Below are positions 12,540 through 23,990 of a DNA stretch of 64,000 nucleotides, piece by piece. Under the pieces are notes generated by a model. The model saw only the letters and a program-made list of their open reading frames with translations. It was not told the DNA's origin and ran no database searches. The first letter of the stretch is position 1. Each line of letters starts with the position of its first letter. Origin of the DNA: Asterias amurensis (Eukaryota > Echinodermata > Asteroidea > Forcipulatida > Asteriidae); contig NC_092659.1 in NCBI RefSeq assembly GCF_032118995.1, positions 9,217,177-9,281,176 of the forward strand. The letters are read 5' to 3'. A program made the position numbers and the translations under genes.

Positions 12540-13445
12540 ATATCTCAAGAAGTACAAGACTGTTTGTAGTTACAGACTCCTTGGGGGATGGAGGTTAATT
12601 TTGAAAAACAGTGACCTCAAGTTGACCCCTATTTCCGGGTCAACCAGAAGTGGGACCATATCTCAAGAACTATACAACAGATTTTCAAACTCTTATCAAT
12701 TTTAAACTTCTTCGGCATAACATATTAACTTGTCAAAAACCGTGACCTCAAGTTGACTTCTACTTCCGGGTCAACCGGAAGTGGGATCATATTTAAAGAA
12801 ATTTACAACAGATTTTCAAACTCTTTTCAATTATAAACTCCTTCTGCATAAAATATTAACATGTGAACAACCGTGACCTCACGTTGACCTCTACTCAAGA
12901 TATATACAACAGATTTTCAATTTGTTTTCATTTGTAGACTTTTTTGGCATTCAAATTAAACTTTAAAAGACGTGACCCCAGGTTTACCTGTCTTTACGGT
13001 TAAACCGGAAGGGGGACCTACACAACCGATTTTCAAACTGTTTTCATTTATAGACTCCTTGTGCATCAACAATTTGTTTGAAATAACTTTGACCCGATGT
13101 TAACCTTTACTTCCGGGTCAACCGGAAGTGGGACCATATCTTAAAAAGTATACAGCCAATGATCAAACTTTTTTTCAGTTATATACTCTAAGCAATAAAT
13201 ATTAACTTTGAAAAACGGTGACCCCAGGTTGACCTTTACTTCAGGATCAACCGGAAGTGGGACCATATATCAATATATACACAACCAATTTTTAAGCTAT
13301 TTCAGTTATAGACTCCTTGGGCATTGCATATTAGTCTTTAGTAGCTGTGAGGCCATGTTGACTTTTACTTACGGGCAACATGAAGTGCGACCATACAAAT
13401 TTATCACAACTACACAACTGTTTTGAAAAATCCTTTTTCCAGTTA
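12540..13445 (+). repeat. Satellite-like tandem array, ~125-bp unit, about 7 units
   Basis: Each unit carries GTGACCTCA-GTTGACC, TTCCGGGTCAACCGGAAGTG, GGACCATATCTCAAGAA, ACAACAGATTTTCAAACT and AGACTCCTTGGGCAT in that order. Units start near 12605, 12735, 12870, 12970, 13090, 13220 and 13340 and are diverged. A further lone unit lies at 14690-14880. Confidence 0.8.
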
Positions 13446-14121
13446 TTTATTCCTTGGGCAATGAAGCACATAATCCCAGCAAAACAACAGGGAACAGCTT
13501 CGTGTTTGTTCACAAACAATGTCTAGTTAATATTGCGCTTGCCCCACATTGCGGCACAAATCTTGAGGATCCACCCAGGTCTATCATGATGGGAACTTTT
13601 GTGCAAAAGGGCTCAATGTCATGCTCTGCTCTGGAAGCAAATATTCAGTGCTTAGCAGAACTGGTGAATTATGTGCTTAAGTCAAGCGAAATGTGTGCTT
13701 CCAAGCTCGCACATTATATTCCGCGCTTGCACTTAAAGCGGAAAATGGTGATCGTAAGCGCAGAGTTTGGTGGTTATCAATCAAAACCATGACATGTTGC
13801 TCTGTAAGTAGGTTTGGTAAGGCCTACACTTCAAACATGTAAAAGTAAAAAAAAAAATGACTCTGCTTCACTGCGTAGGTAAATAATTGACACTTTAAAA
13901 GCGCGGATATTAATTATGCGCTTATACATAGAGCATATTTCACAGCTTAGCAGGGATATTTTTGCTTGTTTGCGGGGAAACTCATCGTATGTAATATTTG
14001 ATTCGAAGCTCGCACAGATTTTTCAGTGCTTGCACAATAAGCGGAACATGGTGGTCGTGAGGGCAGAGTTTGGTTGAAGCATATAGGCATTAAAACTGGG
14101 CCCCGTTCTATAGGGGGCCTG
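13446..14121 (+). repeat. Diverged dispersed repeat with an internal direct duplication
   Basis: A block with AAGCTCGCACA...TTGCACTTAAGCGGAAMATGGTGRTCGT at about 13700-13780 recurs at about 14005-14080. The right flank of the satellite array (GCACATAATCC, AACAGGGAACAGCTT, TGTTCACAAAC) reappears at about 14870-14920. The 112-codon open frame at 13454-13792 falls wholly within this repeat and is not called. Confidence 0.55.
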
Positions 14122-14205
14122 TATTCAAATACTAATAATAGTAATACCATTTACATAGCGCCTTTTCATAAGGTTACAAAGCGCTCAGAGAATGACAGGG
14201 GGAAA
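14122..14205 (-). mobile_element. LINE/SINE 3' tail fragment
   Basis: On the minus strand the sequence reads AGCGCTTTGTAACC...AAGGCGCTATGTAAATG followed by an (ATT)-type tail. This is the hairpin-plus-microsatellite end typical of CR1/L2-like LINEs and their SINEs, as also seen at 19468 and 57361. Poly-A follows at about 14203-14222. Confidence 0.6.
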
Positions 14206-16460
14206 AAAAAAAAAAAAAAAAAGGGAATGCAAACAAAAACCAAGATGAAAACCACGACAAGGCAAAGTCTGCAGCATTTAGCCAAGAAAGTCCCGCTAAA
14301 AACCGGTCCCTCTTTGACTAGAACCACAGGCCAAGCATGGCAAAATTTACTGATTGAAAAAGAATCTAAGGGGAAGACATTTCTTGACATTTTATGCCAG
14401 TTCAGTCTCTGCGACGTACACATACTAATACAGAGACAGATACAGACACTATGGTGCAGAAATCGTGCGATTGAAATGTCTCTTAATAGCGCCCCCTATC
14501 GGCAGGAGTAGGAAAGAAGTATCCTACAAAATGATGTGTTTTTAAACACGTATAACAATATCAAGTGGAAACTTATGACGTAAGCTTATTCCTATCGTAT
14601 TTTTATTTTATTTTAGTTAATAACTAACTACGTGATCCTCATTTGCATACTAAATTAGGAAATCTTTGCAGCATCACACCATCATTTCTGCACGGCCGAT
14701 TTTTGAACTGTTTGTAGTTTGGACTCCTTGGGGGTTGGAGATAAATTTTGAAAAACCGTGACCTCAAGTTGACCTCTACTTCCTGGTCAACCTGAAGTGG
14801 AACCATAACTCAAGACACTATACTACATTTTTCAAACTTTTTGTCAGTTAAAGACTCATTGGTAATTATAGCACATAATCCAGCAAAAGACCACGGAACA
14901 GCTTTGTTCACAAACACCGAATGAACCTTGGAATGTTCTCGTTTTGGATGTAAACGCCTTTTTCATATAATTTTTTTTTAAAAACATAAACCTACTGCTA
15001 GATATTCGTCGTATAGAAAGTATGTGGAATACTTACTTGTTTTTATTGTTCAACACCGCTACTATAAACACCCTACCCTCAATGTCTCCCCGACCTATAT
15101 GTTCCAACTACCCTTTCCCCAAAAACCCCTTTCTGTTACCGCCACCCTCCCTTTGTACCTCCCCTGTCTTCAAAGAGTTTCATAAAAACATCATAAATTA
15201 GTTCTGCTGTAATCATCGACTCAGTGTTTGAACACAGAGACATCTGTCTCCCACCCCAAAACATCAATTAACAGTCGGGAAACTTTTACTACCAGAGACC
15301 ATACCGATAACATGTGTTGTTATCTATCCTATCCACCCCCAGCCCCCCCCCCCCCCCCACCCAACACATGTTTCCCTCTTAGTATTGCCTATCACTTAAC
15401 ACAAAAAACCCATTCCGTAAGAACTACCCACATATCGCCTCATACGTTCTTTAAAGCTTTAATTTACATGATTCTCCATTAACAAGGGAAATAATTTCAG
15501 TGCGTTCCGGTATTACTTTATTTTTGTTTGTGCGTGTCCTCCTTCCTACAAACACTCTTTACGATGCTTATTATTCTACAAAACCATCAAAATTTTGTTT
15601 TTTGGTCACATATACAGTCTCGTCTTTATAGTCTGATTGCACAAGGGCTACACGTCATTCTCTTTTCCCCTACACACACTAAACTGTTGAATGGTCTGTC
15701 AGTTGTCGTGTTTTTAAAAGATTGCAAACCACCACCAATGATCAATCTCTAATAAACCCACACACCCTTTCTTCCGTGGAGATATATAAAAACATCAACG
15801 ATAGTAAGTGCAGTTTTAACCACCGTATTGACAGCTCCAAAAGCAACGTCCAAACACTAAAGGGATGGTTTACTACCAGGGACCACACCAAAAACATGCG
15901 TTTTCCTCATCAACCTCTGCATTCTCTTCGTACCCGCACCATCATACAAACGGCGCATGCCCATCTATAGTAAAACTCTGAATAAAAATGCACTTATCTA
16001 ATAAAAAAAAAACAGCTACATGTATGATTCGCTTCTCCCCTTACACACTATGATTGCTACAATGAATCAACACATCATGTTATAAATCCTCCCAAAATTT
16101 ATCTAGGTCATCTTTAAAACAAAGGCCTACAAACCACAAGCGTTTATCAGGTTGACTCCCCTTAACAAATTATATATATAAGTTTGAAAAGTCACTCAAT
16201 AAATAAACATTTTATCATCGTTAACCGTCAAGGTCAATGGAGTTCAAGCAAATTTGCTAAATTTGTATTGCATTGTTACTGAAAATTATAAACTGGTAGC
16301 TCGTTTGAAGTTCTATTAAACAATTTTTTTTTATCGATTGTGAAAACAATGCTCACATAGTATCCTTTTGGAACTGTTCTTTGGTTTGATAACACTAAAA
16401 ATAAGATACGTATCATTCAATCCGGGCTTAAGTTCCATCTGTTTTATTTGTTACTCCTAG
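14206..16460. other. No gene recognised; one lone satellite unit and a poly-C tract
   Basis: A single unit of the 12.5-kb array lies at about 14690-14930 and a C-rich run at 15335-15361. I looked on the plus strand for a signal-peptide exon belonging to the gene at 16461 and found none I can defend. Confidence 0.35.
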
Positions 16461-17667
16461 ATGTCACAAAATGGACTTGTCCGGTCGATGAAACCAAGTA
16501 CATGGCGTCTGTACGAGTCATCCGTGTGTCTGACGTCATGCTTAAACTCTCATCGAGAAGCACAGTGTACAGATCACTGCAAAAATGAGTCCACACACAA
16601 TGGAACGACTGGAGAGACGCCTACGTTAGCTGCACTGGCACGTCATTACAGGCTGGGGCAGCTGCTGAAGGTTATTGCTCCACTCGTTGTTCTACAGGAG
16701 CGGCTTTATCAGCGGCTTGAAAAGCGACCAAACATCGATGAACTAGCTAAGAGATCGTTTCCTAGTTTGTTTCAAATACTTGAAGATGTAAGTTTGAATT
16801 AAAATTAGTTTTCTTTAAGTTAAAGACACTGGGCACTATTGGATTGTCAAGGACTAGCCTTCACAGTTGGTGCATCTCAACATATGCATAAAATAACAAA
16901 CCTGCGAAAATTTGAGCTTAATCGGTCGTCAAAGTTGCAAGATAATAATGATAGAAGAAACACCCTTGTCACACGAAGTTGTGTGCTTTCAGATGCTTGA
17001 TTTCGAGACCTCAAATTTTTAATCTGAGGTCTCAAAATCCAATTTGTGTAAAATGACTTCTTTCTCAAAAACTACATTACTTCAGAGGGAGCCAGCCGTT
17101 TCCCACAATGTTTTATACTATCAACCTCTCTTCATTACTCGTGAAGGGAGATTTCGTGCTAATCATTATTTTGAGTCATTACCAATAGTGTCCACTGCCT
17201 TTAACCTGAGGAAAAAAAACTTAATGTACCGAATCAAAAGTATAGACCACTGTTCCCGCTCTCTAATAAGGGGTAATACGGAGCCCCTAAAAAGACACCA
17301 GTAGACACAAGAGAAAATCAATTTAAAAAAAAAAAAGTTGAGAAGTGATTTTTTTTTTCCTTTCTCTTTATCACAGGAATCTAAGACGGTGTTGCAGGTC
17401 TCCCAGACATTTTCATCAGACAAAGAGAGCCGTTTCAAAATGGAAACTAATATCAATATTATAAGAGACTCTCTAAATGAGATTTTAGATGCGCTACAAG
17501 CCGTTCACGAATCTAAATACGACAGCCCAGGATGCTTAAGCAACAAGATGGCGGAGATTGTAGACGAGCTCCTGGTTGAATGGAGTACAGTGCAAGCAAT
17601 GAGAGAAAATCTTCCTGAGAGATATTCAGTCAACTACGGCTCAACACTCGAGAAGACGTCGCTGTAA
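16461..17667 (+). CDS. Last two exons of a small helical, probably secreted protein; family unknown
   Basis: Exon 16461-16787 (109 codons) follows an acceptor TTTGTTACTCCTAG and ends at GAAGAT|GTAAGT. Exon 17377-17667 follows TTCTCTTTATCACAG and ends at a stop. The join is phase 0 and gives 205 residues. The first part has four cysteines in a C-x3-C-x8-C-x3-C spacing (23, 27, 36, 40) and two N-glycosylation sequons (Asn42-Glu-Ser, Asn47-Gly-Thr). The rest is built of amphipathic segments compatible with four helices (about 56-85, 95-120, 128-155, 165-190). Sequons and paired cysteines suggest an extracellular protein, and the acceptor directly before the ATG suggests that an upstream exon carries the true start and signal peptide. 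A long-chain four-helix cytokine is one possibility; this is inference. The intron holds MITE B copy 4. Confidence 0.6.
16824..17200. mobile_element. MITE family B, copy 4, inside the intron of the helical-protein gene
   Basis: TTAA (16820-16823) precedes AGACACTGGGCAC and GTGTCCACTGCCT precedes TTAA (17201-17204). The central GAGACCTCA/TGAGGTCTC hairpin is present. Confidence 0.85.
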
Positions 17668-17745
17668 TTGTGTAAACACAAATTATTTGTAAATCATGTA
17701 TCTTTTTGTAACATTTTTTTCTTCTAATACATATATCATTATTCG

Positions 17746-17890
17746 CTTTGGTTTTAACCAAATACACCGATGTGTGTTACACTGATAATCAGTACTTTCC
17801 ATAATTTTTGAAAACAAATCACAGGCATGTAATACTCGGACGGGATTCCAATCAACGACCTTTGCAATTCTAGACAGTGTCATACCAACT
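17746..17890 (-). mobile_element. tRNA-derived SINE family S, copy 1, in a 3' UTR
   Basis: On the minus strand: AGTTGGTATGACACTG, TTGCAAAGGTCG, then ATGCCTGTGATTTG, AAAGTACTGATTATCAGTG and ACACATCGGTGTATTTGGTT. The box B region is decayed. The same order of words occurs at 43029-43196, where the GGTTCGAATCCC box is intact. Confidence 0.75.
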
Positions 17891-17911
17891 TTTTAATTAT
17901 TGTGAAGCCAC

Positions 17912-17917
17912 AATAAA
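17912..17917 (+). terminator. Candidate polyadenylation signal AATAAA
   Basis: AATAAA lies about 245 bases after the stop of the plus-strand helical-protein gene, immediately after the SINE, with a second AATAAA-like word overlapping. It is the first canonical signal downstream of the stop that I see. Confidence 0.45.
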
Positions 17918-17947
17918 ATAAATATACGTTTGTCCAGAAAACCTAGT

Positions 17948-18331
17948 TCAAAACAAGGCCACTCTAGGTAAAGGGCTACTTGGAAGAACACATTGAAATG
18001 CAGAAACGGAGGAGCTGAAGGTAGGAATTGATATTCCTCTTGACAGATAGAAGATCATATGATGATGGGAAATATGCACCAGGCAAGGAGTTCCAAAGAG
18101 ATGCAGTACGAGGGAAAAAGCTACTGGGGTAGCTCTTTGTTCTACATCTCGGCACAACCATAAAGGATGGGAACAAGCAGGAGGCCTGGTCTCGCGCTCA
18201 AACACCCTGACAGAACGGAACAAGATTGGATAGACTGCTGGAACATTTACCATGGAAATGTCTTTAAAACAGAGAAAGACTGGCCACAGGTGAGAAAGGG
18301 GTTGTAGTGTAGATTCTAACTCTTCACCCAC
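17948..18331 (-). pseudogene. Non-LTR retrotransposon (LINE) C-terminal fragment, frameshifted
   Basis: Two minus-strand frames together show the usual end of a LINE ORF2. One frame has LQPLSHLWPVF...FKDISMVN; the other has PRCRTKSYPSSFFPRTASLW, then NSLPGAYFP, YDLLSVKR and INSYL. At least one frameshift separates them. The fragment differs from the LINE at 19.5 kb and from the RRRWRDD-type tails. Confidence 0.7.
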
Positions 18332-18856
18332 AGGGTTAATACTCGGTCAGGATTTAAACTCGTCCTAACTCGGGGAACTCTTTGTGAAATCCACCCCGGT
18401 GTTTTTTTCGTTTTCGAGGCCAAGTATTCGTACTGCCATTGTTTATATAATGATTTGTTAATATATTGTGAGACAATTTATACAATTAATGTTGTATTCT
18501 ACCGTATGGTATAATTAATGCTGGGCAACAATTTAAATGTAACGACATTGACAAGAAATTCCAAGGGCACATTCTAGGGGACTTTAATTAAAATCCATGT
18601 TACTCCCACAAGGTCAATAACAATATTAATTTGATCGTTTAAAGACCGGATAACAAAACCAAAGCACGGAAATATGGTATGGAACTAAAATTAACATTTC
18701 CAATACATACTTCCGCCAATTGATGTTGTCTTCGCGAAAGTGTTTTGATATTAGTGCTGTTGCTGTTGTTTGGGTTGTTGTTGTTTTTGTTGTTGCTGCT
18801 GCTGTTGGTAAACAAATGTACATCTGCGTAGAGTTCCTTTTGTAAACTACGTTTAA
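18332..18856. other. No gene; AT-rich, with a CAA/CAG-rich simple stretch
   Basis: A (TTG)n-like imperfect microsatellite lies at about 18750-18807. A degenerate dispersed word (ACTCGTCCTAACTCGG ... CTTTGTGAAATCC) lies at 18358-18390. Confidence 0.4.
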
Positions 18857-19220
18857 AGGGTCAATGTACTTTTTGTTGGACAAAAAACACACAATGTCCA
18901 CTGATTTACACTAAACTTACACAGTTTGAAGATAATGATAGTAGAAAGCTTCCCCGAAAATATTTCTTTCTGAGGTGCTGTAGTTTTTGAGAAATGAGTA
19001 AGACATTGCCATGAAAATAATTTTCGTCTCACTGATCATGAGAAGAAAATTATTTTAGCATGTAAAAACGTATTTTCAGGACATTGTTTTGCTCATTTCT
19101 CAAAAAACTACAGCACCTCAGCATCAAATATTTTCAGGGAAGCTTTGTACTATCATTACCTTCAAACGGTGTATGTTTAATGTAAATCTGTGAACATTGT
19201 GTTCAAAGTATCCAAATCCT
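18857..19220. mobile_element. MITE family C, copy 1
   Basis: TTAA (18853-18856) precedes AGGGTCAATGTACTTTTTG. The arms pair (ACTACAGCACCTCAG and its inverse CTGAGGTGCTGTAGT, with AGAAATGAG beside it). The right end is GGATTTGGATACTTT read inversely, followed by TTAT, a decayed TTAA. Confidence 0.85.
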
Positions 19221-19295
19221 TTATTATTGCTGTACGTTTAACATTCCTTTAAATTGCGGAAAAACTGTGCCCACCTGTGTATAATTGTTATAGTT

Positions 19296-19362
19296 AACTA
19301 TAGATTAGAATCTATTTAACTATAGATTCGAATCTATTTAACTATAGATTAGAATATATCAA
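19296..19362. repeat. Short tandem repeat, ~24-bp unit x 3
   Basis: TTTAACTATAGATTAGAATC-like units repeat three times with single-base differences. Confidence 0.7.
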
Positions 19363-19467
19363 CAAAATATACCAGCAGAAAACTCATCGTTAGAAAAGCC
19401 ATTTAGAGTAGCCATGAAACTTGATGAACTAATTAGTTTAACTACGTATAAGCTGGGACAATTTAAT

Positions 19468-20878
19468 AATAATAATAATAAATAATAATAATATGAAACA
19501 TTTATATAGCGCTCTACGGAGAACAGAGCGCTTTACATGAGACTATGACAACAAAACAAAAGAAAAACAAACAAACTAGGATGGGTGGGGAAAAAGAAAT
19601 GTCTTGAGGAGGCTTTTGAATACAGGCAACGAGATCGCCTCTCTCAGACCTGCGGGGAGCTCATTCCATAGGCGAGGGGCAGCTATGGAGAATGAGCTAT
19701 CCCCAGCTTTCCGTCTAGTTCTAGGAACGGAAAGCCGGGTCTGATCAGCTGATGAGCGGAGTCGTTGCCTGTATTCATCAGCAGTATTGAAGTTTTGGGA
19801 ATGAACAAGTTCAACCAGATATGATGGAGATTGGGTGTGGAGGATTTTGTATACATGAGTGAAAATTTTGAAGTTGATACGTTCTTTAACAGGGAGCCAA
19901 TGCAGCAATGCAATCAGGCCGGCAAAAGGCTGGTCACGGCCACACGCAAATACTAGCCGAGCGGCCTTGTTTTGTAGACGCTGGAGTCGAGCGAGGTCAT
20001 TTTCGCGGGCACCTACCAAAAGAGAGTTGGCATAGTCAAGACGGGACAAGACCAGACTTCTGACGGCATGATGGCAAGCGCTTTGTGTAATAAACCGGCG
20101 AATACGCCATAGATTACGTATGTGGAAATTAACAGTTTAACATACAGAGCTAATATGATGAGACATATTCAGAGAACAATCAAGCGAGACTCCTAGGTTC
20201 TTAACAGATGTGGAAGCAGGATTTGTCAAGTCGGCCAATATTAGTTCAAGATTAGGGAGAGTGGATAAAACATGACTGTTCGCAAAAACAATAAAATCAA
20301 CAAACTCTTTCCCTGGTTCAGCTGAAGCATGTTTTGAGCCATCCATTTGTTGATGGCAAGCACACATGATGATAATTTGCTGAGTACACGCTGACGATCA
20401 CCTTCAGACTTAGGGTCAAACTCAGCATAGAGCTGAATATCATCAGCGTATTCATGAAATGAGATACCATGTTGACGAATGATCTCGCCAATGGGATTGG
20501 TGTACAAAATGAAAGCCAACGGACCTACTATGGACCCCTGAGGTATGGAATAGGTAAAGATATGATGTCTTGAGGAATCGCCTTTTATCGAAACTTTGGT
20601 GGTACGGTTTTTGATATAAGTGCTGAACCAAGTATCGACCGTACTGCTTATTCCAAATTGAGTATGACGTCTCTGGAGGAGGATGTCGTGGTCAACCGTG
20701 TCAAAGGCGGCAGACATGTCAAGCAACACCATGAGAACAGCTTTACTTTTATCAAGGGAACGAAGAATGTCATTTTTCACCCGAAGGAGGGCAGTCTCAG
20801 TACTATGAAAGCGCTTGTAAGCAGACTGGAACTGTTCCCCTAGTGTGTAGCTGTCCACATGGTTAAGGAGCATTCAAT
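19468..20878 (-). mobile_element. 5'-truncated CR1/L2-like LINE
   Basis: The minus strand carries reverse-transcriptase fingers and palm (FQSAYKRFHSTETALL, MSAAFDTVDHDILL, the PQGS motif, and the catalytic YADD in HEYADDIQLY), the thumb, and a C-terminal region with LHWLPVKERINFKI, SVPRTRRKAGDSSF and RLWNELPAGLR. It starts in the middle of ORF2, as expected for 5' truncation. The reading frame is broken once between about 20270 and 20340 and by a TAA at 20137-20139, so it is dead. The 3' end carries an AGCGCT...AGCGCTATATAAATG hairpin and an (ATT)n tail, as expected of CR1/L2-type elements. Its tail resembles the end of the SINE at 57.0-57.4 kb. Confidence 0.85.
19576..20873 (-). pseudogene. 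LINE ORF2 remnant (reverse transcriptase and C-terminal region)
   Basis: Open segments at 20873-20241, 20367-20137 and 20049-19576 cover consecutive parts of one reverse-transcriptase ORF. The second and third are in the same frame, separated by one TAA; the first is joined to them by a frameshift. The endonuclease domain is absent. Confidence 0.8.
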
Positions 20879-21029
20879 GTCACACTTCGTTTACTTGACA
20901 GATTGCTATGACGGGAATGGCCAGTGCAAACTGTTATGCAACTGTTGTTATATTATTCCCTTTCATAAATAATTAACTTGCGAGACTTTAGACAAAGAAT
21001 TCCCCTGTGGGGTACATTAATCTATTGTC

Positions 21030-21190
21030 CATTGACCAATCACAAAGCAACGAAGGTCCGACAAATAAGGTCCGACATGCGTGCGCGTATCTTGGCGCGC
21101 GCGGCAGAGTTGTGCAGGAAGGCATTGGAGAGCCCCACGTGTTCTTGCTCACACGTGCGTCGTGGGCGGAGCCTACTGGATCGGTCTGTT
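21030..21190 (+). repeat. Dispersed repeat family G, copy 1
   Basis: ATTGACCAATCACAAAG, GTCCGACATGCGTGCGCG, CACGTGTTCTTGCTCACACG and GGCGGAGCCTA...GATCGGTCT recur in reverse complement at 25118-25262. The two copies flank the LTR element. Confidence 0.75.
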
Positions 21191-21238
21191 GTGACCCTGT
21201 TGCATTTCACGCATATTTATGCGTGATATGTACGACTA

Positions 21239-21747
21239 TGTAGTAATCAGTCAAAACTACTTTAGAAGGATGTCTAATAAAACTCACCACTTAATATCTG
21301 CACACCGGGACGAAGAAAAGTCGAGGTCCTGAAGACTGGAGTGCTACACTACAGGCTAAAACGCCGACCGTAGCACGGTACGATGAACACCAATTCCAAT
21401 CTACAGAATACAAAAATAGTGTTCACAAAGTTCACAAGGTTCACAATGACTAAACAGTTTGACGGAGAAACGATGACGAATTAACTAATACAAATGACGA
21501 ACAAAACTGCTGTACATACGCTGGCAAATGCTGAGTAGAACGAACGCGAAAAATGGAGAACTAGTAAAACATGTGCAACTCAGTGCTAGCAAAAACTACA
21601 TGTGCTAGCAAAAACTACATGTCTCTCAGCTGTACATGTACCTCTTTGCACAGTGAGGTCAAAGTTCAGTACATGTAGCTGTATGGCGTGCCAAATGCAA
21701 CAACAATAAAAAACACTAAATGTGTATTGACGATTTAGGTTACTACA
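21239..21747 (-). repeat. 3' LTR, 509 bp
   Basis: It begins TGTAGTAACC and ends GATTACTACA on the minus strand, giving inverted TG...CA ends. Its first 130 bp or so match the 5' remnant at 23857-23986 with few differences. A duplicated word (TGCTAGCAAAAACTACATG on the plus strand) lies at 21586-21620. Confidence 0.85.
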
Positions 21748-21809
21748 GTAGCTCCCCCCTAGATCGGTGCAAGAATGAAAACGATCGATATGATCCAGGG
21801 AAAACCGTT

Positions 21810-23901
21810 TCAGGTGTCCAAAACGTGGTGCTGGACGTAACGTGCAGGCCAATGAACATGTCGGCCACTTCTAGTTGTCCTGACCTCAGGTGTTGTTGTG
21901 GGAGGTTGAAGCGGTGTGGGAGGTTGAAGCGGTGTGGGAGGTTGAAGCGGTGTGGCAGGAGCAGGAACTGTCTGTTCGGGTTGTTGTGGTTGGACTGCAG
22001 GAGAACCAGTGAGCTCTAAGTATGCTGGTTTAAGGCGGTCTACGCTGACTGAATCCTTTTTGCCCTTGCGTTCAATGATGAAGAACTTTGGTGTACGCTT
22101 AATGACTTTGTAGGGACCCAAATATGGAGGTTGCAGGGGTCGTTTGACTGCGTCACAATGGATGAATACATGAGAGCAGTTGGATAGGCTTCGCGGTACT
22201 TGAGATGGAGGATGCTGAACTCGTGTCGTGGCTGGGGAGAATTGTGACATGTGATGCCGCAACGATGAACGTATGCAGTAGGATCTAACATGGAGGTTAG
22301 AGTGTCTGGTGCCACAAATTGTCCAGGGAGTCTGAAGGTTGTGCCGTAGACGAGCTCTGAAGATGTACACTGTAGGTCTTCTTTCACTGTAGTGCGAATA
22401 CCTCATGCCACTTGTCAACCTAAAAGTGCAGTTAACTCGGCGAACAGGTTGGACTCAAATTGCCTGCCACGGTCTGTGGTGATAGTTGAAGGTGTACCGT
22501 ATCGTGAAATCCACTGATCAACCAAGGCTTTGGCGACGGACTCGGCAGTGATGTTAATCAAGGGAATGGCTTCCGGCCACCTGGTATAGCGATCAATACA
22601 CGTGAGGAGATAACTGTAACCTTCTGAAGGCGGCAATGGTCTATAGGGTATTTGGTTACAATGCTTGGCAGCTGTTAATGGAATTCACTACAGGTCCTAC
22701 GAGATCGATATGAATGTGGTCAAACCTAGCATCCGGTGAGGCAAATGTACCTAAAGGTGAGCGTACATGACGGTGAACTTTCGCTTTCTGGCACTGAGAA
22801 CACGTTCTTGCCCATTCGCGAACATCCCTGTTGATAGCGGGCCAAACAAAGCGAGTGGTGATCAGCTTCTGTGTGGACCGCACCTGGGTGGGATAGGCAG
22901 TGGAGTGCGTTGAATACACTACGTCGATGTTGCGATGGTACGAAGGGGCAGTGGTGATCGGTGGACACATCACACCAGATAGATCCGCGTGTGGTGGGTA
23001 ATGGAACCTGTCGGAATTACAGTGAAGTTGAAGTCATGCGCAGCTTGATGAATTCTGCGTCGTCTTTTTGATCAGCCGCGATCTGATCGAAATTGATGGA
23101 TGACGAAGTATGAATGGCGTCAACATTGAATCGAGAAAGGGTGTCAGCGACGATATTGTCCTTACCACAAACATGGCGGATGTCTGTGGTAAATTGCGAG
23201 ACAAAATCTAGATGACGAATCTCCCTCGGTGAATGACGATCAGCCTTAGAGTGTAAGGCGCGAGTGAGGGGCTTGTGGTCTGTGTATATGCAGAAATTGC
23301 GTCCCTCAAGAAAATGTCGGAAATGCTTGATAGCTAAGTACATCGCTAACAGTTCACGCCCAAAGGTGCTATATCTTGTCTCAGCTGGCTGGAGCTTCTT
23401 GGAGAAAAAGGCGATGGGCCGCTGATCTCCTTCGAGTTGTTGTTGTAGTACCCCACCAACAGCTGTGTCCGAAGCGTCGACCATCAGGCTAAGTGATGCA
23501 CTTGAGGATGGATGAACGAGCATGGTGATGTTTGCCAGGGAAAGCTTGATGTCGCTGAAAGCAGTCTCGCATTTTTCGGACCATGTGAAGGTGGTTGGCT
23601 TACGAGGACGCTCTGGTTGATCACGCAATAAATCTGTCAGGGGTGCAAGAATGGCTGCACAATGCGGAAGAAAACGTCGATAAAAATTGATGAGACCGAG
23701 GAATCGACGTAATTGACGCACTGAAGTGGGACGAGGGAACTCGCTGATGGCAGTGATCTTCTCATCTAACGGATGAATACCCTTCTCGTCAATGTGATGA
23801 CCGAGAAAATCTAGATTTGTAGCTCCAAACTGGCACTTGGCTGGGTTGATTACTACTCTCAGCTGTACATGTACATGTAACTCTTTGCACAGTGAGGTCA
23901 A
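21810..23901 (-). pseudogene. gypsy-type pol remnant: RT thumb, RNase H, integrase, GPY/F end
   Basis: The first open segment (23901-23017) has the RT C-terminal part (FLGHHIDEKGI, QLRRFLGLINFYRRF) and RNase H (DASDTAVGGVLQQ, YTDHKPLTRA). Then, across frameshifts, come the integrase zinc finger (NALHCLSHPG in one frame, CSQCQKAKVHRH in the next), the catalytic core with its first two acidic residues ([23 protein letters not shown]), and a C-terminal LGPYKVIKRTPKFF region of GPY/F type followed by three PTPLQP repeats. A deletion at about 22415 removes the third catalytic residue. At least three frame breaks are present. Confidence 0.85.
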
Positions 23902-23990
23902 AGTTCAGTACATGTAGCTGTATGGCGTGCCAAATGCAACAACAATAAAAAACACTAAATGTGTATTGACGATTTAGGTCACTACAACTA

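Larger units (their letters stand above)
21239..23986 (-). mobile_element. Ty3/gypsy-type LTR retrotransposon, internally deleted, with target duplication
   Basis: On the minus strand the order is a 5' LTR remnant (23986-23857), a pol remnant, a G-rich polypurine tract (about 21752-21766) and a full 3' LTR (21747-21239). LTR ends are TGTAGT...ACTACA. The same 4 bases ACTA flank both outer ends (21235-21238 and 23987-23990), a target duplication that fits this class. The domain order RNase H then integrase is that of Ty3/gypsy. The 5' LTR is cut after about 130 bp and runs straight into the middle of the reverse transcriptase, so the rest of the LTR, primer-binding site, gag, protease and RT palm are missing. 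The element cannot move by itself. Confidence 0.88.
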
